DNA of 64,000 nt from Isoetes taiwanensis (GCA_021234155.1 JAJEKV010000090.1:3402479-3466478), one strand, 5' to 3'. Shown: positions 11,635 to 24,410, numbered from the stretch's first letter. The notes: generated from the sequence alone by a model not told the origin. Made by a program: numbers and translations.

Positions 11635-11916
11635 GTTGTGTATATGCAATTTATTTGATTTTCTTATGCTTGTTTTAGTGGATTATGCAACCTATCACTA
11701 AATTATGACTATCCACTTCTACAATTAATGATTAAAAGAACATCGAGAAAGATAATGGGAATAAAAACACTATACAACAATTTATTGTGATAGTGGAATC
11801 CATAGCAGTGGAATCCGTAGCTTTGTAATGTCCTAATTCTATTGAATTTGACCAGTAGTAATACTAAGGGCAAAATGTCCTTTAATTCTTTTGGCAATAC
11901 TTGAATTCTCTTGTAC

Positions 11917-12024
11917 GGGTTTGTGATCCTTATTGCAAAACATAAACCAATGGAAAAGCCTTTTATGGTAGGGTTTGTAATCTTTATTGCAAAACATAAA
12001 CCAACCAAAAATGTTTTATGGCAG
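11917..12024. repeat. 54-bp tandem duplication
   Basis: GGGTTTGTGATCCTTATTGC at 11,917 recurs as GGGTTTGTAATCTTTATTGC at 11,971. Both copies continue AAAACATAAACCAA and later TTTTATGG. Confidence 0.85.
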
Positions 12025-12641
12025 AGAAAACCTATGGAACACTTCAACCTAACTAATCTCTTCTAGCCTAAAGATTTTTCTCTATTTGTACAGGTTCTTT
12101 GGAAGGTGCTTCTGGATGAAGGCCTTTCCTGCAACGTTTATTCTCCAAATTCTACAGCGGACAGTTTGACATTCAGTTTAGCTATAATGGAGTTGGTATC
12201 CATGATATCATGAGGCTCATCACTGCTTTTTCCCTAGGCAGCATAGGTAATATGATTTACAAAAATAGCATGTAACTTAATAGTAGAGCTGTCAACACAT
12301 TCTAACATGCTAATTCAACTTCACCATCTAGCTTCTATATAGTGAATTGTAAATGGAATGTTTCTGCAAATATAGACCATGTTCTGCAAAAATTTTATCT
12401 TCCTCCTCACCATTGCAACTTCTCTAAACTTTGCCAAGCTAGGATTTACTCCTTTAATGTAGAAAAAATATCTGATAACCAAGTCTCCAACATGGCACCC
12501 ATTTTGTAAGAAAGAAACACATTCTCATTTCTACATCCTTAAAATTGAGTTCATACTCATTTGTACATGTATGTGGATTAGCCTTTTGAAAATTGAGAAT
12601 GAAAGAGTAGAGGTACACGTAGGAAAGGCACCATGAGGAAG

Positions 12642-12705
12642 AATAGAATAGAATAGTTTTTTTATCGTCCACTGAGACCAATCGGCCTATGGGACCCAGA
12701 GCAAA
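12642..12705. repeat. (GAATA)n run with downstream CTATGGGACCC motif
   Basis: Three GAATA units, a T-run, then about 25 bases to CTATGGGACCCAGAG. This is the inverted counterpart of the arrangement at 463-502. The conserved spacing points to a repeat-family terminus, but no second terminus or target duplication could be assigned. Confidence 0.45.
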
Positions 12706-14158
12706 TGATAAGCAAAGACATTCCATGTAAGAAATCCAATATAGTAGCCAAACCATAAACAAATAGGGGAAAATGTGCTACCTTAATAATATGCTCAAGC
12801 TTTCCCGTTTGATTATTAAAGCAAGATATCTTTTCGTGATAAAGAGAGAAACGTCAAGCATGGTGCCTGCATAAAATGGGACAGGAGTTTATTATGAAAA
12901 TTTGCCACAATATAGGAGCCAGGTCAGATCCAAATCCCTACAGATGCTAGATTAATTGGAGCAATAAAAACCAAGCAAAAAAAATCCAAATGCTCTTAGA
13001 TGCAGGAAGAAACATAAGAAAGATCGGCTATAGAAAGGTCGGCCGCGATGTCGTTATTCTGATTCTTGCATATGCTATTGTTTTGCTCCGGTTACGCAAG
13101 TTACGTAGCCATATCACGCAACTCCATCACCATATTGAACCTAACATTCCATCGCTATAAGGCCGAGCCCTGCAGAGAACGAAAATCAAAAGCCCCTAAA
13201 TGATACAAACTGCCGACATACACGGAAAATCGGGGCGTGCTATGGCAGGCAGATTGAGTAATAAATTTGAAAGCGAAAACTATAACGCAGAGTTCCCGAA
13301 AACGAAAGTCACAATCGCCTAAATGATACAACCGCCACGCATCCTTCTCACAGAGAAAATCGGGCTAGGCTATGGCGCCATTTTCTACATTCAATCAAGG
13401 AAAAGCACAAACGAATCCGGATAGCGATAAGCCCGACGTTCATCGCCTAATGTAGAAATGCGCCGCCTCAAAGTTTCAAGCAAACACGGCTTCAAGCTCC
13501 AAATTCCAATCCCTCTTATTGTTGGCGGCATTGAACCCAGCTAGCCCATCTTCAATGCCGATCCATCGCCCGAAAATCCCCTACTCAAACGCTCAAAAAA
13601 TTCGTGATGATTCTTTGCTACAATCTGCAAAAATGGACATAATTTGAGCCAAAACCCTTCTCCTGCAATCGCAAACCCAAACCAAAAAACAAGTCATGGA
13701 AAGAGAATCCATCCGCAAACATCAAAGAACATATTTGCAAGAGAAAATAAAAGAGCTTCAAAATCCGCTAAGAGATCAACGCCTTTGGGAAGAACAAGTA
13801 AGAATGGATGAAAAATATGTTTACCTCAATCAACAATCATCGGGCGCCGAATCCGGCCACTCGTGAGGACGGTTTATCGGACGCAAGGGGTTTTTTGATG
13901 GGTGGGGAAATGAATGAAGGCGCAGACATCCGGGCATGGCGGCATCCCCGCCGTAATAATGATGGTCCGTTAGATTAGGACAAAAAAAGGAAAGAAAAAA
14001 AATGGGGAAAGAAGGGGAACCAACGCATAATTTTCTGACTTTATTTTTCTTGCCGGATTTTAAATTTCTGATCACAAAAATTTCGCTTTTTATTGGATTT
14101 CATGTCCACCGGGCCGGAAAAGGAGGACACCCCCCCCAACACAATTTAAGTAAGTAGA

Positions 14159-14186
14159 CTAGTAACGGTAAACGGCGTTCTTGGCT
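14159..14186 (-). mobile_element. degenerate Helitron 3' terminus of the RepHel-bearing element
   Basis: CTAG at 14,159-14,162 is preceded by A (so followed by T on the minus strand) and continues TAACGGTAAACGGCGTTCTTGGCTAATG. This aligns with the intact end at 5,227 (TAAACGTG..CGGCGTTGCCGGGCTAATG), but the hairpin stem has decayed. It lies downstream of the minus-strand RepHel remnant, exactly where that element's 3' end is expected. Confidence 0.6.
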
Positions 14187-15277
14187 AATGTCCCGGCATC
14201 TGTTTTTACTCGGCCTCTAACGTCCATACACACGTTGATATAGGCAAGATCAGACAATATTTGTTTTTGTAATTTTTTTGTTATTGAAATTTGTCTAATG
14301 ACAGTATCATCAATGTATTAACTTTGCTTTTATCAATTTCAACAGTAAAAAACAATGCTTTGTAACAAATGTATTAATCTACCTCTAAAGCTGGATCCAA
14401 AACTTATGCTCAAAATGTCACCCTTAGAAGTAGTTAAGTACACCAACAAAAAATAGGTACAGAAATACAAAACACAAAATTTTAACCCTAGCTCATTGAC
14501 GTATTTTAGTTCATGATGGAACTCTAAATATGCATCTCCACATGGCGCACATCACCAAGGGCCTAATATTGTACTTTGTTGGATACTCCCGTGATATCTT
14601 CACTTCTCCGACAGATAACATCTTAGCCGGGGTAAAAGTGAAACGCACGTGCGAGTCATTAATTCGAACTGCCCACGACGCAGTGAGACAACTCATCCCA
14701 AAGGTAGACTCGTATGATGGAATCAGATACTGCCTCAGGAAGGAATGATTTGTAGACCCTAAAATGGGTTCCATTACATATTCCAATACATGTGAGTTCT
14801 TTTGCTACTAAGACACCAATTCGCCAGTGCACGGTATCGTTTCTCATCTGATAAAAAAGACAAATAATTGCAGGTTAGTCAAAGCACTACATTACCCAAT
14901 AGATAGATACATGCACTTTATCCTCCACCTACCTCTCTCAAAGCACATCCGTGTAAACAACGTTCCCTTGGATAGGCTTGATCAAATAGGAAGTCATCAA
15001 TTAGTTGGATGCATATGAGCGTGGTATTTTTGTTCCCAATCATACCATGACTCAAGAGCACGTACGACAAAAATAACACTGGTAACGTGAAAACTCATGT
15101 CACCTTTTAGGCATTTGGCGACGTGGTGACCAAAGACATACCAAGGGACCAGAATACGCACCATCTACATGGATAAAGAAGTAAATAAGTACGTAAGACA
15201 AAAAAGAAATAAAATAAAAGAAATCAATGAAAAAAAGAGAAATCGAAAGTAGAGACATTTAAGTATTAGGCTCACAA

Positions 15278-18200
15278 TTAGAGGAGTTCTTTGTATACAA
15301 TATTTGTTGTATATCTTGATCGGTCGACGTCTGCGGAAGCATCTCCATCCTTCGATAGAATGAGTACCTTTATGCCTTGGATTCCTTGAGCTCTCGAGAG
15401 TGCCACATAGAGTTGTCCGTGACTAAATACTGGGTTTGGCAAATACAAACCAACCATTTTCATCGTTTGGCCCTGGGACTTGTTGATTGTCATGCCAAAA
15501 GTCGGCTGTAGCGGAAATTGCATGCGTTCAAACTGAAATGGAAGTTCTGCATTATTTGGCACCAAAGGAATTCGAAATATGAACACTCATCTCCCAATAT
15601 TTTTTCCAAGGACAATCTTTGATCTATAGCACGCCTTTCCAATGAACGATGATGAGTCGAAGTTCCATTGTAGAGTCCTTTCCCGTAGAAACCGGTCTCA
15701 ACAACATGACAATCATGCCAACCTTCAATGTCAATTGATGTGGAGGCATCCCACTTTCGAGTTTGCGCGATTCAAAAATTCAACAGATAGACCCCCGCGA
15801 TCATTCTCATCCACGGCTTTGATCGGCACCGTAATAATCAACAAAGTAGAAGGTGCAACCACTGGCATCCTCTTGTTTACTTCATCTACATCCTCATTTA
15901 GTGGCGTAAGGATTGCCCTTTGCACCCAATAGGACACACTTTCACAATTTGTGGAAATATCCTAAATGCCAATGACTAGCAAATCATTCAAGTCCTGTGA
16001 TTTGACACAAATCTCTTCCGTAAGACATATTACGTCCGACCCAATGTTGGAAAATGTGGTTTCGAGCCCATCTCCAACTCGTAGAAGATAGTTAGCAAAT
16101 GCCCTTTGCTCTTCCAGATCACTCCCCACATTGTTCATTACCCGCATATTTATATTGAGCTTATGTTCCTCGATGTAAGAGTACTTCAAGGAAGCTTGCA
16201 CAATTTGGGGTCGATTTCCTCGTGGTACCACTGGTGGAACCTGGCAAAAATCTCCTCCTAAAACAACAATGAGCCCTCCAAATAATTTGTCACATGACAT
16301 CACATCAGGGAGCGTTCTATCCAGTGCTTCATAAACATGTTTATGCATCATTGGGGCCTCATCCCATATGATCATGCGTGTCGCTCTTATCAATTTTGCC
16401 AACTCGGACCGCTTTGGAATATTGCACGTTGATGTCTCATCTATATTTATCTCCAGATCTTGAACCTTGAATGTGCAAAGGCGCCCTTCAATAAAGTGGA
16501 TGCAATTCCGGAGGAAGCAACTGCAAGTGCAATGATACCTCTGGCACGAACATAAGATAACATGGTGTTGAAAAGAAAACTCTTTCCCGATCCACCTGCA
16601 CCATGAACAAAGAAGACCCGTCCTTTTTCCAACATCACGTGCTCATGGATCACACGGTCAAAGATAATACGTTGATCGTTATATAGGCGGGTCCACCTAC
16701 TTCTGCACCTCTGCCATATCTTCTTGAAACACCTCATCCCTAAATATCATATATGGATCTATTGCGACGAAGAATGAATTCAAACTCTCTCAAAGATCGC
16801 CCAGCGAAATTCATGTGGTCTTCAATGTCTAGAAGTGCCATATCAAAAATTGATCACACACTGCGACACTTTGATCCTCCGCAACCCTTCGGCCTCATGT
16901 AAGAAGTCATCGACCATAGAAAGCTTGACTTCTTCCCACAGTTGCAGCGGATTCGATGGTTCGCAATTTAAAAGTATCATGGCGAACATATGTCGCAATT
17001 GTGGTGGCATACCCCATGCTGCTGCTTCTTGAAGAGATTCGAGCCATTCTGTGTCGTCTCGAAGCAACCCACGACGAATGCAAGCTTCTTTATATGTTGC
17101 ACATAACTCCCCATCGAAGGAGCTTAGATCTTCAAAACTAACTACGTGTCAATAGGAGACGAGATAGTATCGCTCTCCTTCAAGGATTAACAAAGTACAT
17201 CGTCCAATTGTGGAAACTTCGATCGTTGGATCTACCCATCCATGTCCCACCGGGTTTATCATAGGTAAACTTTTTGGGAAAATCGTGGTAGAGCAATTGA
17301 GTAGCCTCTCTTTTCCGATGCATTCATCTCAAGAAAGTCGGGCCAACGTTGTTCCGCTATTCTTACTTTTATCGTCCACGCCATACCTTCTCGATAGTAT
17401 ACATCTTGTTGCATTGGGAGATGCAATGTAAATCTAGTGACATGAGGAAATTGTTGTCGTATATCATATGAGAGGATTCTCCACGATGCTTCGTGTTGAA
17501 AAATAGCGCATTTCAGTATTGCTCAATCTCATCATGGTTTATGGTGGTTGCCCCGCTAGTAGTTGCACCATCACCACTTGCCTCTAAGTTCACATTGATT
17601 ATATCCGCCCTTTGTAGACATACTTGTATAGATATTTAACGGCCTTTACAAAGCAAAGACATACCTTCAACATTGATATGGCACTTGAAGTAGGATGTCA
17701 GCCACGGATTGTATGGCACGCACTCCATCCGTTGTCAAATGTATATCCCCTTTTTCACCTTTCGAATCATCCCTTCTTCGGTACAATGGATATCCGGCAA
17801 CAATCAGCTGCCCCATCCGAAAATGCACGTGGATAACGCTTTTGTACATTTACCATCCCGCATATTACTGGGACTATTTGGATATCCAAAGACCACATGG
17901 CCCATGCATCATATTACGGGTGACAACCTCATATAATTGATATGCATCCTTATCCGTATTTCAGCACAAATGATTTGATCAATCTCTTCGGGTCATGGAA
18001 GGGCTTGTCGGCCTGATCCAACATAGTCAACAAATGTACATGTGGCAAGCCTCTTTGAACTCAATAACATAGACTTTATGATTATGGCCGAATATACCAT
18101 GATTAGTTATCGATCTACCAGTTCCTTTACTTTCATATGGAATACTTGCCACTAACTCGGGTTCGATCATTACGATTGGCATAATAATTCCCCTCCTAAT

Positions 18201-19330
18201 CTCTCTTCCCAATTGTGATTGGCAAATATGGTTATAAAGAGGTCCCCTCGCCATGTTCGCGAACAATAGACATGGCATCCTGATACCGCTGGTCATGTAT
18301 CTCGACCTCTCCCACATGTGAGGATGGTAACACAATTTTTCGCCAATAGCACTTGCATCATCTCCTTCAAAGTCCATAACACCTCTAACATGTCTTTTTC
18401 GAATGGTGTGTTTGATTCAACACAATGAATTGTAGCCTTTCTTGTTCCATCTTCGCAAAACATATCACAAATGTATTCTTGAAACAACCGCCAGCCATGT
18501 GAAGGTGTGGATGCATGTCCATCGTCACAAGGAACAGCATGATATCCCAGAGTATTCCATAATAGTTACCTCCTTTGCACCACCCTCCATGAGGTATTTT
18601 TTTAAAATGCCATCCATCCGTGACTGGGAAGGAAGCAACACAAAGTGCAATGGGTCATATGTCGAAAGTGATATGCATCTATAAACTTCAAGCCACCATC
18701 CTTAGAGTGTATAATAATATCTCTCCGACTATCCTCTCGGCTTATCATCAATAGGCATTAAGATGCTCCACCTCATTTGGCGCTTTGAGCATTATATTGC
18801 CTCCTCACAGATTTTGCACGCTGCAAGAAGGTATACGAAAACGGATATCCATGGTTGGATGATTACGATAACTGCGGCTTCTCAAAAATATATGCTAACA
18901 AATGGATTGTGCTCGGCATAAGGGCCTCAGAATCGCACAACTATTTTTGTTTCAATCCATCAAAAAAAGACATCCCACGCTCAACTTGCATGTCATCACC
19001 ATCCATGATGTATATTTGTGCGAATTTTGTATGCTCTTGATGGCCTTATGGGTGGCAATAGCTGCCCCATCTTATGGCACATGCGCCATTCGGCCCCTAA
19101 AAGTATAGGCCCCACCAATAGCATTTGCCAACCATCAATTTTCACACCCACCGAGGCAAATGAGAATATATTATTGTACTTTCTCGATGTTCGTAGCGAA
19201 AAGTGATCACCTACACTATCCGTTTCTCGTGATATAGGTCAAATAATGCCCGTGGTGGTTCAGAATCAATGGTAGTTGAACCTTTCCATTTGCACACATG
19301 CCCGACATTTCTTTTTAATCGAGAGCTCTT
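15278..19330 (-). pseudogene. Helitron RepHel (Rep/helicase), frame-broken
   Basis: Fragments in at least ten reading-frame segments together follow the RepHel order. Near 19.05 kb is FAQIYIMDGDD; near 18.5 kb the FQEYICDMF block; at 18,034-18,042 the HVH of GLPHVHLL, the HUH metal-binding site of the rolling-circle Rep; near 17,880 MMHGPCG; at 17,602-17,649 KYLYKYVYKG, which contains the catalytic tyrosine pair; near 16,950-17,060 the EW..L..A..W..PPQLR helicase-linker motif. The SF1/Pif1 helicase follows: Walker A GAGGSGKS (about 16,579-16,602), Walker B IIWDEAPM (about 16,349-16,376), GDFCQVPP (about 16,231-16,256), TPLNEDVDEVN (about 15,880-15,930), TFGMTINKSQGQT (about 15,465-15,505) and YVALSRAQG (about 15,385-15,414). 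It cannot encode an active protein as read. Conserved residues are mostly retained while the frame shifts often. Confidence 0.9.
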
Positions 19331-19898
19331 CTATCCATTGCATAGCGATAAAAAGAAGGTATTGAAGTTAATTAGGATACATTTAAAGTAATGGTTGCTA
19401 TGTTAGCTATTGCGGTGGCATGAATAATGTTTTCTACCGGGTGACCGGAGTGATGGTGCCACGAAATGGAGAGTTTGTTGTGGAAGACGATGGGTTGCCT
19501 CATCAACATAAGTCAAAAAATATAATGCCACAAAAAAGTTTAATTCTAATTTATAGTTCTACCTAGCTCAAGATAGAACGGGATGACAATATTATGGCTA
19601 AATATACCATATTATTCTAATGACGGTCGAAAAGTACACCAACACACCGGCCACGAACGAATTAATTTTAGCAACAAAGGCCGAAATCCATAAACCGACT
19701 CTTGATATCCAGTAGTAAATAACAAATACCGCATGATGCTCTTTAATCCTCCACAAAGGACTTGATCTCCAATCCCCAAACCGGTTATCAAAGTTATGTT
19801 ACCCACTCAATGGAGAGCCAATGTTTTGAGCAAGAACTTTGGACAAAGAGACCACGCCCAAATTCAATTAGAGAGTACTCGCTTAATATACCTATATA

Positions 19899-19919
19899 GA
19901 ATAGAATAGAATAGAATAT
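19899..19919. repeat. (GAATA)n run, possible Helitron 5' edge
   Basis: Four GAATA units followed by TATAC. On the minus strand it reads TTCTATTCTATTC upstream of the RepHel remnant. It is a weak candidate for the Helitron 5' end (expected to start TC after an A); similar runs elsewhere in the window make this ambiguous. Confidence 0.35.
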
Positions 19920-20249
19920 ACATTAACGCCCCTCAGCCGCTAGGGCCCCTGACTTATGTAGCATCCTCATGAGCCTATAGGGTGTGCCGCCAACAAATGT
20001 AGACGATAGGTTTTATGTAGCCATCTAGCTGGCCCACTTGTTCTTTATATATTACCCAAGATCGCATTTATAACCGCTTTGGCCATACACAAATGTATCA
20101 AGCGGTAAAATGCTTTAATCAGATTTTGTGGGCTTCTTCCGATCCTTGATCATCCGGTGGCTTTCGACATTAGCCCTTCTTTGCACCCCCTGTCTTGTTA
20201 TCATTTCTTTATAGCCTTTCGCTATATCCGAGTGTCTTTCTTTGCCCAT

Positions 20250-22250
20250 CGCCGGAGTGGGAGATCCCACTCCGACCTTTGTTGAATTTGGACCTTATAT
20301 CGCTGTAAACCGGGTAATTCCTTTACCATGTGCTCTTCGCCTTTCTATTTTTACTCAGCCACATACTCTGCATATTCGCCGGCCTCTATCTATTTTCCTC
20401 CATCTATCCTTCTCAATTCGAGGTCGGGCTTCCCATCCCTAACCCGCCGTTCCCTATTACTTTATTCAACATGCCGCTTTTGTATGTGATATGCCCTATC
20501 CGCCTCCCTCGATTGAATGTTTCCACAGCCACCGCTTTGGGTCCCGTGGTAGGCCGTACAACCGCCATTGCTCGCCCCATCCATTCCTCGCCCCATCCTA
20601 CCATTGTATAATCTGGTTTAGTTGCATCCCCATATTTGCCGCCCATTTCACAAATTGAACCAACCCTTGCCCGCTGTTATGTAAATGCTTTTGGTTGATT
20701 CGTTTATTGCTAGTGACGATGCTTTGTCCTCTCTTTCCCCATAGCTATTGTCCTTTATTAGGTATCTAATTGTTCTTCCCGTGCCCTCACTTCCATTGGT
20801 TTTCCCCTGCTCGTGATAAGATTGTTGCCAATGATGTACCTATCTTCACTGAATTCCTCAACTGCGCCATTGCCTCGCGATGTCTTCTTGTTTTTCCCAT
20901 TTCTTTCCTCGGATGTGCCCGGGCCCCTTACGTCTCACATCCTTATTAACCGGTGGTTGATGCTACTATCGTACGGGAATAGGTATGCTTTGATTTCCCA
21001 ATCAGATCCTGCTGGTTGCAAAGAAGTTCATCATGATGTAATAATTGCCTATTGCTGCTTGAACTGCATTCGCTTCTGACTATTTCACTTCCATGTGTGC
21101 CTTGCACTTCTAGATACCGTATCCCGTGGCTTCCTCTAGTTCCTCCCCTTGTATCTAAATGGCCTCGTGGTTTTATCTTTGTCCCCGGCGTCACTATTTT
21201 TGTTTTCCCCTGTGTTGATCGTCACCTGCCTCCTCACAAAATTCCTTCTAAGATTCCCAAGATCCTGCATCCCATTGGCTTTGGTCGCCATCATACCTAA
21301 ATCATCCGCATATAGCATTATTGGGACTTTGTTTTCCCTATCATTGGTGCTTCACCGCTTTCCCCGACAAATTTCGCAGAGCATCTATATATATCCCAAA
21401 TAATGTGGGTGATAGTGGGATAGCCTTTATGACTTCTCAGATCGCGATTCTATGGCTTCTCCTCCCTCCGCCGCTTGGCATATACCTTTGGTATAATCTA
21501 GCTGCATTGATCCTACTAACCCTTTCCGTGCTCTTAGTCCTATTAGCCTGGGTGAAGTTTATCCCTAGGCACCGTGGTCAATGCTTTTTAAAGTCCACGG
21601 CAGCATATGATCTTCTTGTTATTCTCCTTGTCAGTTTATCATTATCCTTAGTGTCACCAAATGATCCTCAGAAGTCGAAAGTATTCGTCAAAACCCGCCT
21701 CGACCTTGTGCTCGAAATTTCCCTCGGGGCTCGCCCATGTTTTCGCTTTGATCGCTTTTCCAACCATTTCACAATACCCAGCCACTATAATAGTCCTCAG
21801 AATTGCTCTGCTCCTCCTTGTTTCTCCTTTGTGGAGCCGGGATTTTGTTAACCGCCATCTTCCTAAGACCCAAATGTACTACCTCATTGAATATCTCCGC
21901 TATAATCCCTATTATCTCGCTCCCACGATTTTAGCATCTCCACTGGCAGCCCATATAGATCCGCTACTTTGTTGTTTGCCATTTTGTTTAGTGCCCATGT
22001 CACTTTTCCTGGAGAAAGGGGTTTGTGTCTACCTTCTCGGGTCCATGATTGGTGCAGCTCCCGCTTTTGTACAACCGCTTCTAGGTATCCTATCTCAGCC
22101 TATTTCTATCTCCGCCTTTTCCCCTCATCCCTTGACGGTCCGCTTTGCTTTCTAGTAGCCCCTTTTCATATTGTTCCGCATCAATTCAGTCTCCCTTTCA
22201 TATATGTTGTTGTTGCTAGAAATGTAGCAAGAAGTATGATATCAAGGATA
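20250..22250 (-). pseudogene. LINE reverse-transcriptase relic
   Basis: The minus strand carries non-LTR reverse-transcriptase motifs in the correct order across frameshifts: NNKVADLYGLPVEML near 21,936-21,985 (equivalent to the K-A-G-DGIP block), VDFKKA..TVPRDKL near 21,561-21,600, IPLSPTLFGIYIDALRNL near 21,370-21,420, and the catalytic YADD in MLYADDLGMMA at 21,301-21,312, then a C-terminal segment with QQDL..K.YL near 21,000. The FDFKKAFDTVPR-like wording and SPTLFGIYID are typical of plant LINEs. No endonuclease domain or poly-A tail was recognised, so the copy is probably 5'-truncated or decayed, and the exact edges are approximate. Confidence 0.8.
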
Positions 22251-22259
22251 ACTTAAAGA

Positions 22260-23673
22260 ATGCAAAATGATTGTCAATTCCTTGCCTCCATTCTTCAGGT
22301 TTGAGCATAATTTCGCAACACGAAGCCATGAAGAAAGCGGTTTGAATTTCATTTCCGTATATTCATAAATACCTCGTGAATGATAGAATAATAAATTCAT
22401 AAAAACAAGAAATGAGCAACACCATGGAATACAGGAACCTTACCATTTTATCATTTTACCATTCTTTTCTCAGAAATGTACCACCAAGCAAAGAAGGGTT
22501 GCAAAGTTAACAAATCGCTTTGAAAATACAAAGAGTATTAATCAATCATGATGCTCCTGTTTCTAAGTAGGATCTCAATTCATAAGTTAAAGCATGTAGA
22601 CATTTTTCAGGTCTTTCAATCAATTCTTTCCCCTATTACTAGGCTTGAGCATAACGCTTCGTACATCTCCTATTAATTTCACATAAGTACAATAGTGCCC
22701 ATCCATCGGATTCTCAATCAACAACAAAGCCACTGCCAATCGTGATTCCCTCCTCAAAAATCTGCCATCATAGAGTCATTGCTAGAAAGATTGGATCATG
22801 CAATACCTTGAAACTAGTATAAAACAACAATCAATCTTGTTTTCCCAAGCCCTGTAGATTGCAACGTTTCTTTAGTAGAACTTCTTCACCCCTCGTAGAA
22901 TATGCACCCAAACGTATGGGGTTTAAGGGGAATTTAATTTTAAGGCGGTAATGTAATGGTTTTGTTATAGGGAAAATACTTTGCCCCCTTCTCAAAGCCA
23001 AACAAACAACGCTACATCACACCTGGGTGCTGATGTAATAGTTTGTGTTATATTAATGTTTTGTTATTAATGTTTTGGTTTGTTTTGTTTTGTTAACAAG
23101 ATGCAAATATAGATAAACTTTAAGGGCCTAAATATTAATTACTAAGAAGCTCGAGCATAACAATTGAACTTGAGGAGGCTATCTAAAAACAACTCAGCCA
23201 TATAGATGAACTAAAGTAATGTATGGGATTACAAAAGGATCTAAAAGATAAATAGCTAGCATTTTTGCAAAGATATAATATAGTAACACAACAATGGAAT
23301 AGGAAAAAACACAAGCAAAACCATTAACATTATGGCACTGATGAAACTATAAACCGTAGATGTTCATCATATAGTCATCATTACTAAGCATGTTGCATGT
23401 TTACATTCAAAGAAGAAGATCCATCGCGGAACAAATATAAAGATAGCAAATAAGAACATGTAATGTGTGTCGTAAATATAAAAGATAACAACGAGATAAG
23501 GAAGCAACACATTAGCACATGTTAAGTGAAATTTGAACCCTACAAATATAAAGATTTAAGATATAAGAAGTAATATCATTACCACACCTTATCTTAGGGG
23601 ATTTTAAACCCATCATATCCCAGTAGTTTCAAGATGCTAGATAACTCCAATTGCTCTTCCACTATGCTACGCT
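22260..23673. other. no gene seen
   Basis: AT-rich sequence without open frames over 60 codons. A T/G-rich stretch (TGTTTTGGTTTGTTTTG and neighbours) lies near 23,045-23,095. No transposon end could be defined. Confidence 0.5.
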
Positions 23674-23682
23674 GAAGCCACC
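23674..23682. repeat. left copy of 9-bp target-site duplication
   Basis: GAAGCCACC immediately left of the ATGGAATAAA terminus; identical to 24,343-24,351 on the right. Confidence 0.7.
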
Positions 23683-24342
23683 ATGGAATAAAAATAACGG
23701 CTAAGATTAGCCAAATGGCTTATTTTGTAGCAGCTTTGCCAAGAAAAACTACTTAAAGTAAATGGAAAATGCCCAAAAAAGAAATTCTTAGCGCAACTTT
23801 TGTCATTTCCAAGTGAGTTTTAGGTTGAATAGCCAAACCTTTATCTCCGCATATGTCCATCTAACATCGATTAGCTAAACCTAAGATAGAAAGTGGGCTT
23901 GGAAAATGGATAGATTAGCCCAAAAATTCAACACCAATTTATGTATTAACTTTTAAGAAATTTCCAAATAGGGTTTATGTTTCTTTTTTTTTTTCCTTCT
24001 TCTCGCTCCAAGTACAAAGTTTAGGCATTAGAGGAAAAGGAATGTCGCGGTTCCTTTTTGTGTAAGTTTTGAACATGTTCATATTATTCATGTCTCTGAT
24101 TTATGTATTTACAATAAATTCAATGTCTTTGTCTAATGTTTTGGATTTTTTAAATCATTATAGCTGATGGCTAATATTTACCTTCCATTTTGTGAAAGCT
24201 TAGCCAAAGCCAAGAAACCTGGGTGGATGGAGAAACCATTTAATTTAGCCAAGTGTTAGAAACTTCTAGCCCCAATTTGAAGGTAGTTTAGCTTAATCTA
24301 TTTTGGCTACACTAAAATATAGGAGTAGTAATTTATTCCATG
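23683..24342. mobile_element. non-autonomous DNA transposon with 9-bp target duplication (MULE-like)
   Basis: The left end begins ATGGAATAAAAATA and the right end, reverse-complemented, begins CATGGAATAAATTA. The element is flanked by a perfect direct repeat GAAGCCACC at 23,674-23,682 and 24,343-24,351. A 9-bp duplication is the hallmark of Mutator-like elements. The interior (660 bp) is rich in subterminal TTAGCC/GGCTAA and TAGCCAAA motifs in both orientations (near 23,703-23,720, 23,832, 23,922, 24,192, 24,245 and 24,305), a pattern expected of transposase-binding repeats. No coding capacity. Terminal repeats are short (about 11-12 bp), unlike classic Mu, so another superfamily is possible. 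Confidence 0.7.
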
Positions 24343-24351
24343 GAAGCCACC
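24343..24351. repeat. right copy of 9-bp target-site duplication
   Basis: GAAGCCACC immediately right of the TTTATTCCATG terminus; identical to 23,674-23,682. Confidence 0.7.
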
Positions 24352-24410
24352 CTTGTTGAAACTAACCAAGAAGAATGAACTAACTCATCATTTATAATTT
24401 ACTATGGCAA

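Larger units (their letters stand above)
10760..14100. other. no gene recognised; two tandem duplications inside
   Basis: Mostly AT-rich sequence. A GC-richer block at 13.0-14.1 kb, whose minus strand ends in a TTGAGGTAAAC donor-like site near 13,833, could be a leader exon and promoter-proximal region of a minus-strand gene. The only open frame there (81 codons, 13,830-14,075) has no recognisable motif. Confidence 0.35.
14159..19919 (-). mobile_element. degenerate autonomous-type Helitron
   Basis: Helitrons are rolling-circle transposons carrying a single RepHel protein. Here the minus strand holds, in order from high to low coordinate, the Rep N-terminal region, HUH motif, two-tyrosine motif, Helitron-like linker, Pif1-type helicase motifs, and then a decayed CTAG-hairpin 3' end at 14,159. 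The 3' end is placed by analogy with three better-preserved ends in the window. The 5' end is uncertain: the TCTATTCTATTC run (minus strand, 19,899-19,919) is one candidate because it begins TCTAT and lies upstream of RepHel, but it is not preceded by A. The 14.2-15.2 kb interval holds no recognised accessory gene. Confidence 0.65.

Noticed and set aside
19899-19919. Firm placement of the Helitron 5' end at the pentamer run
   Set aside because: The base before the TC start is not A, and similar pentamer runs occur elsewhere without Helitron genes.
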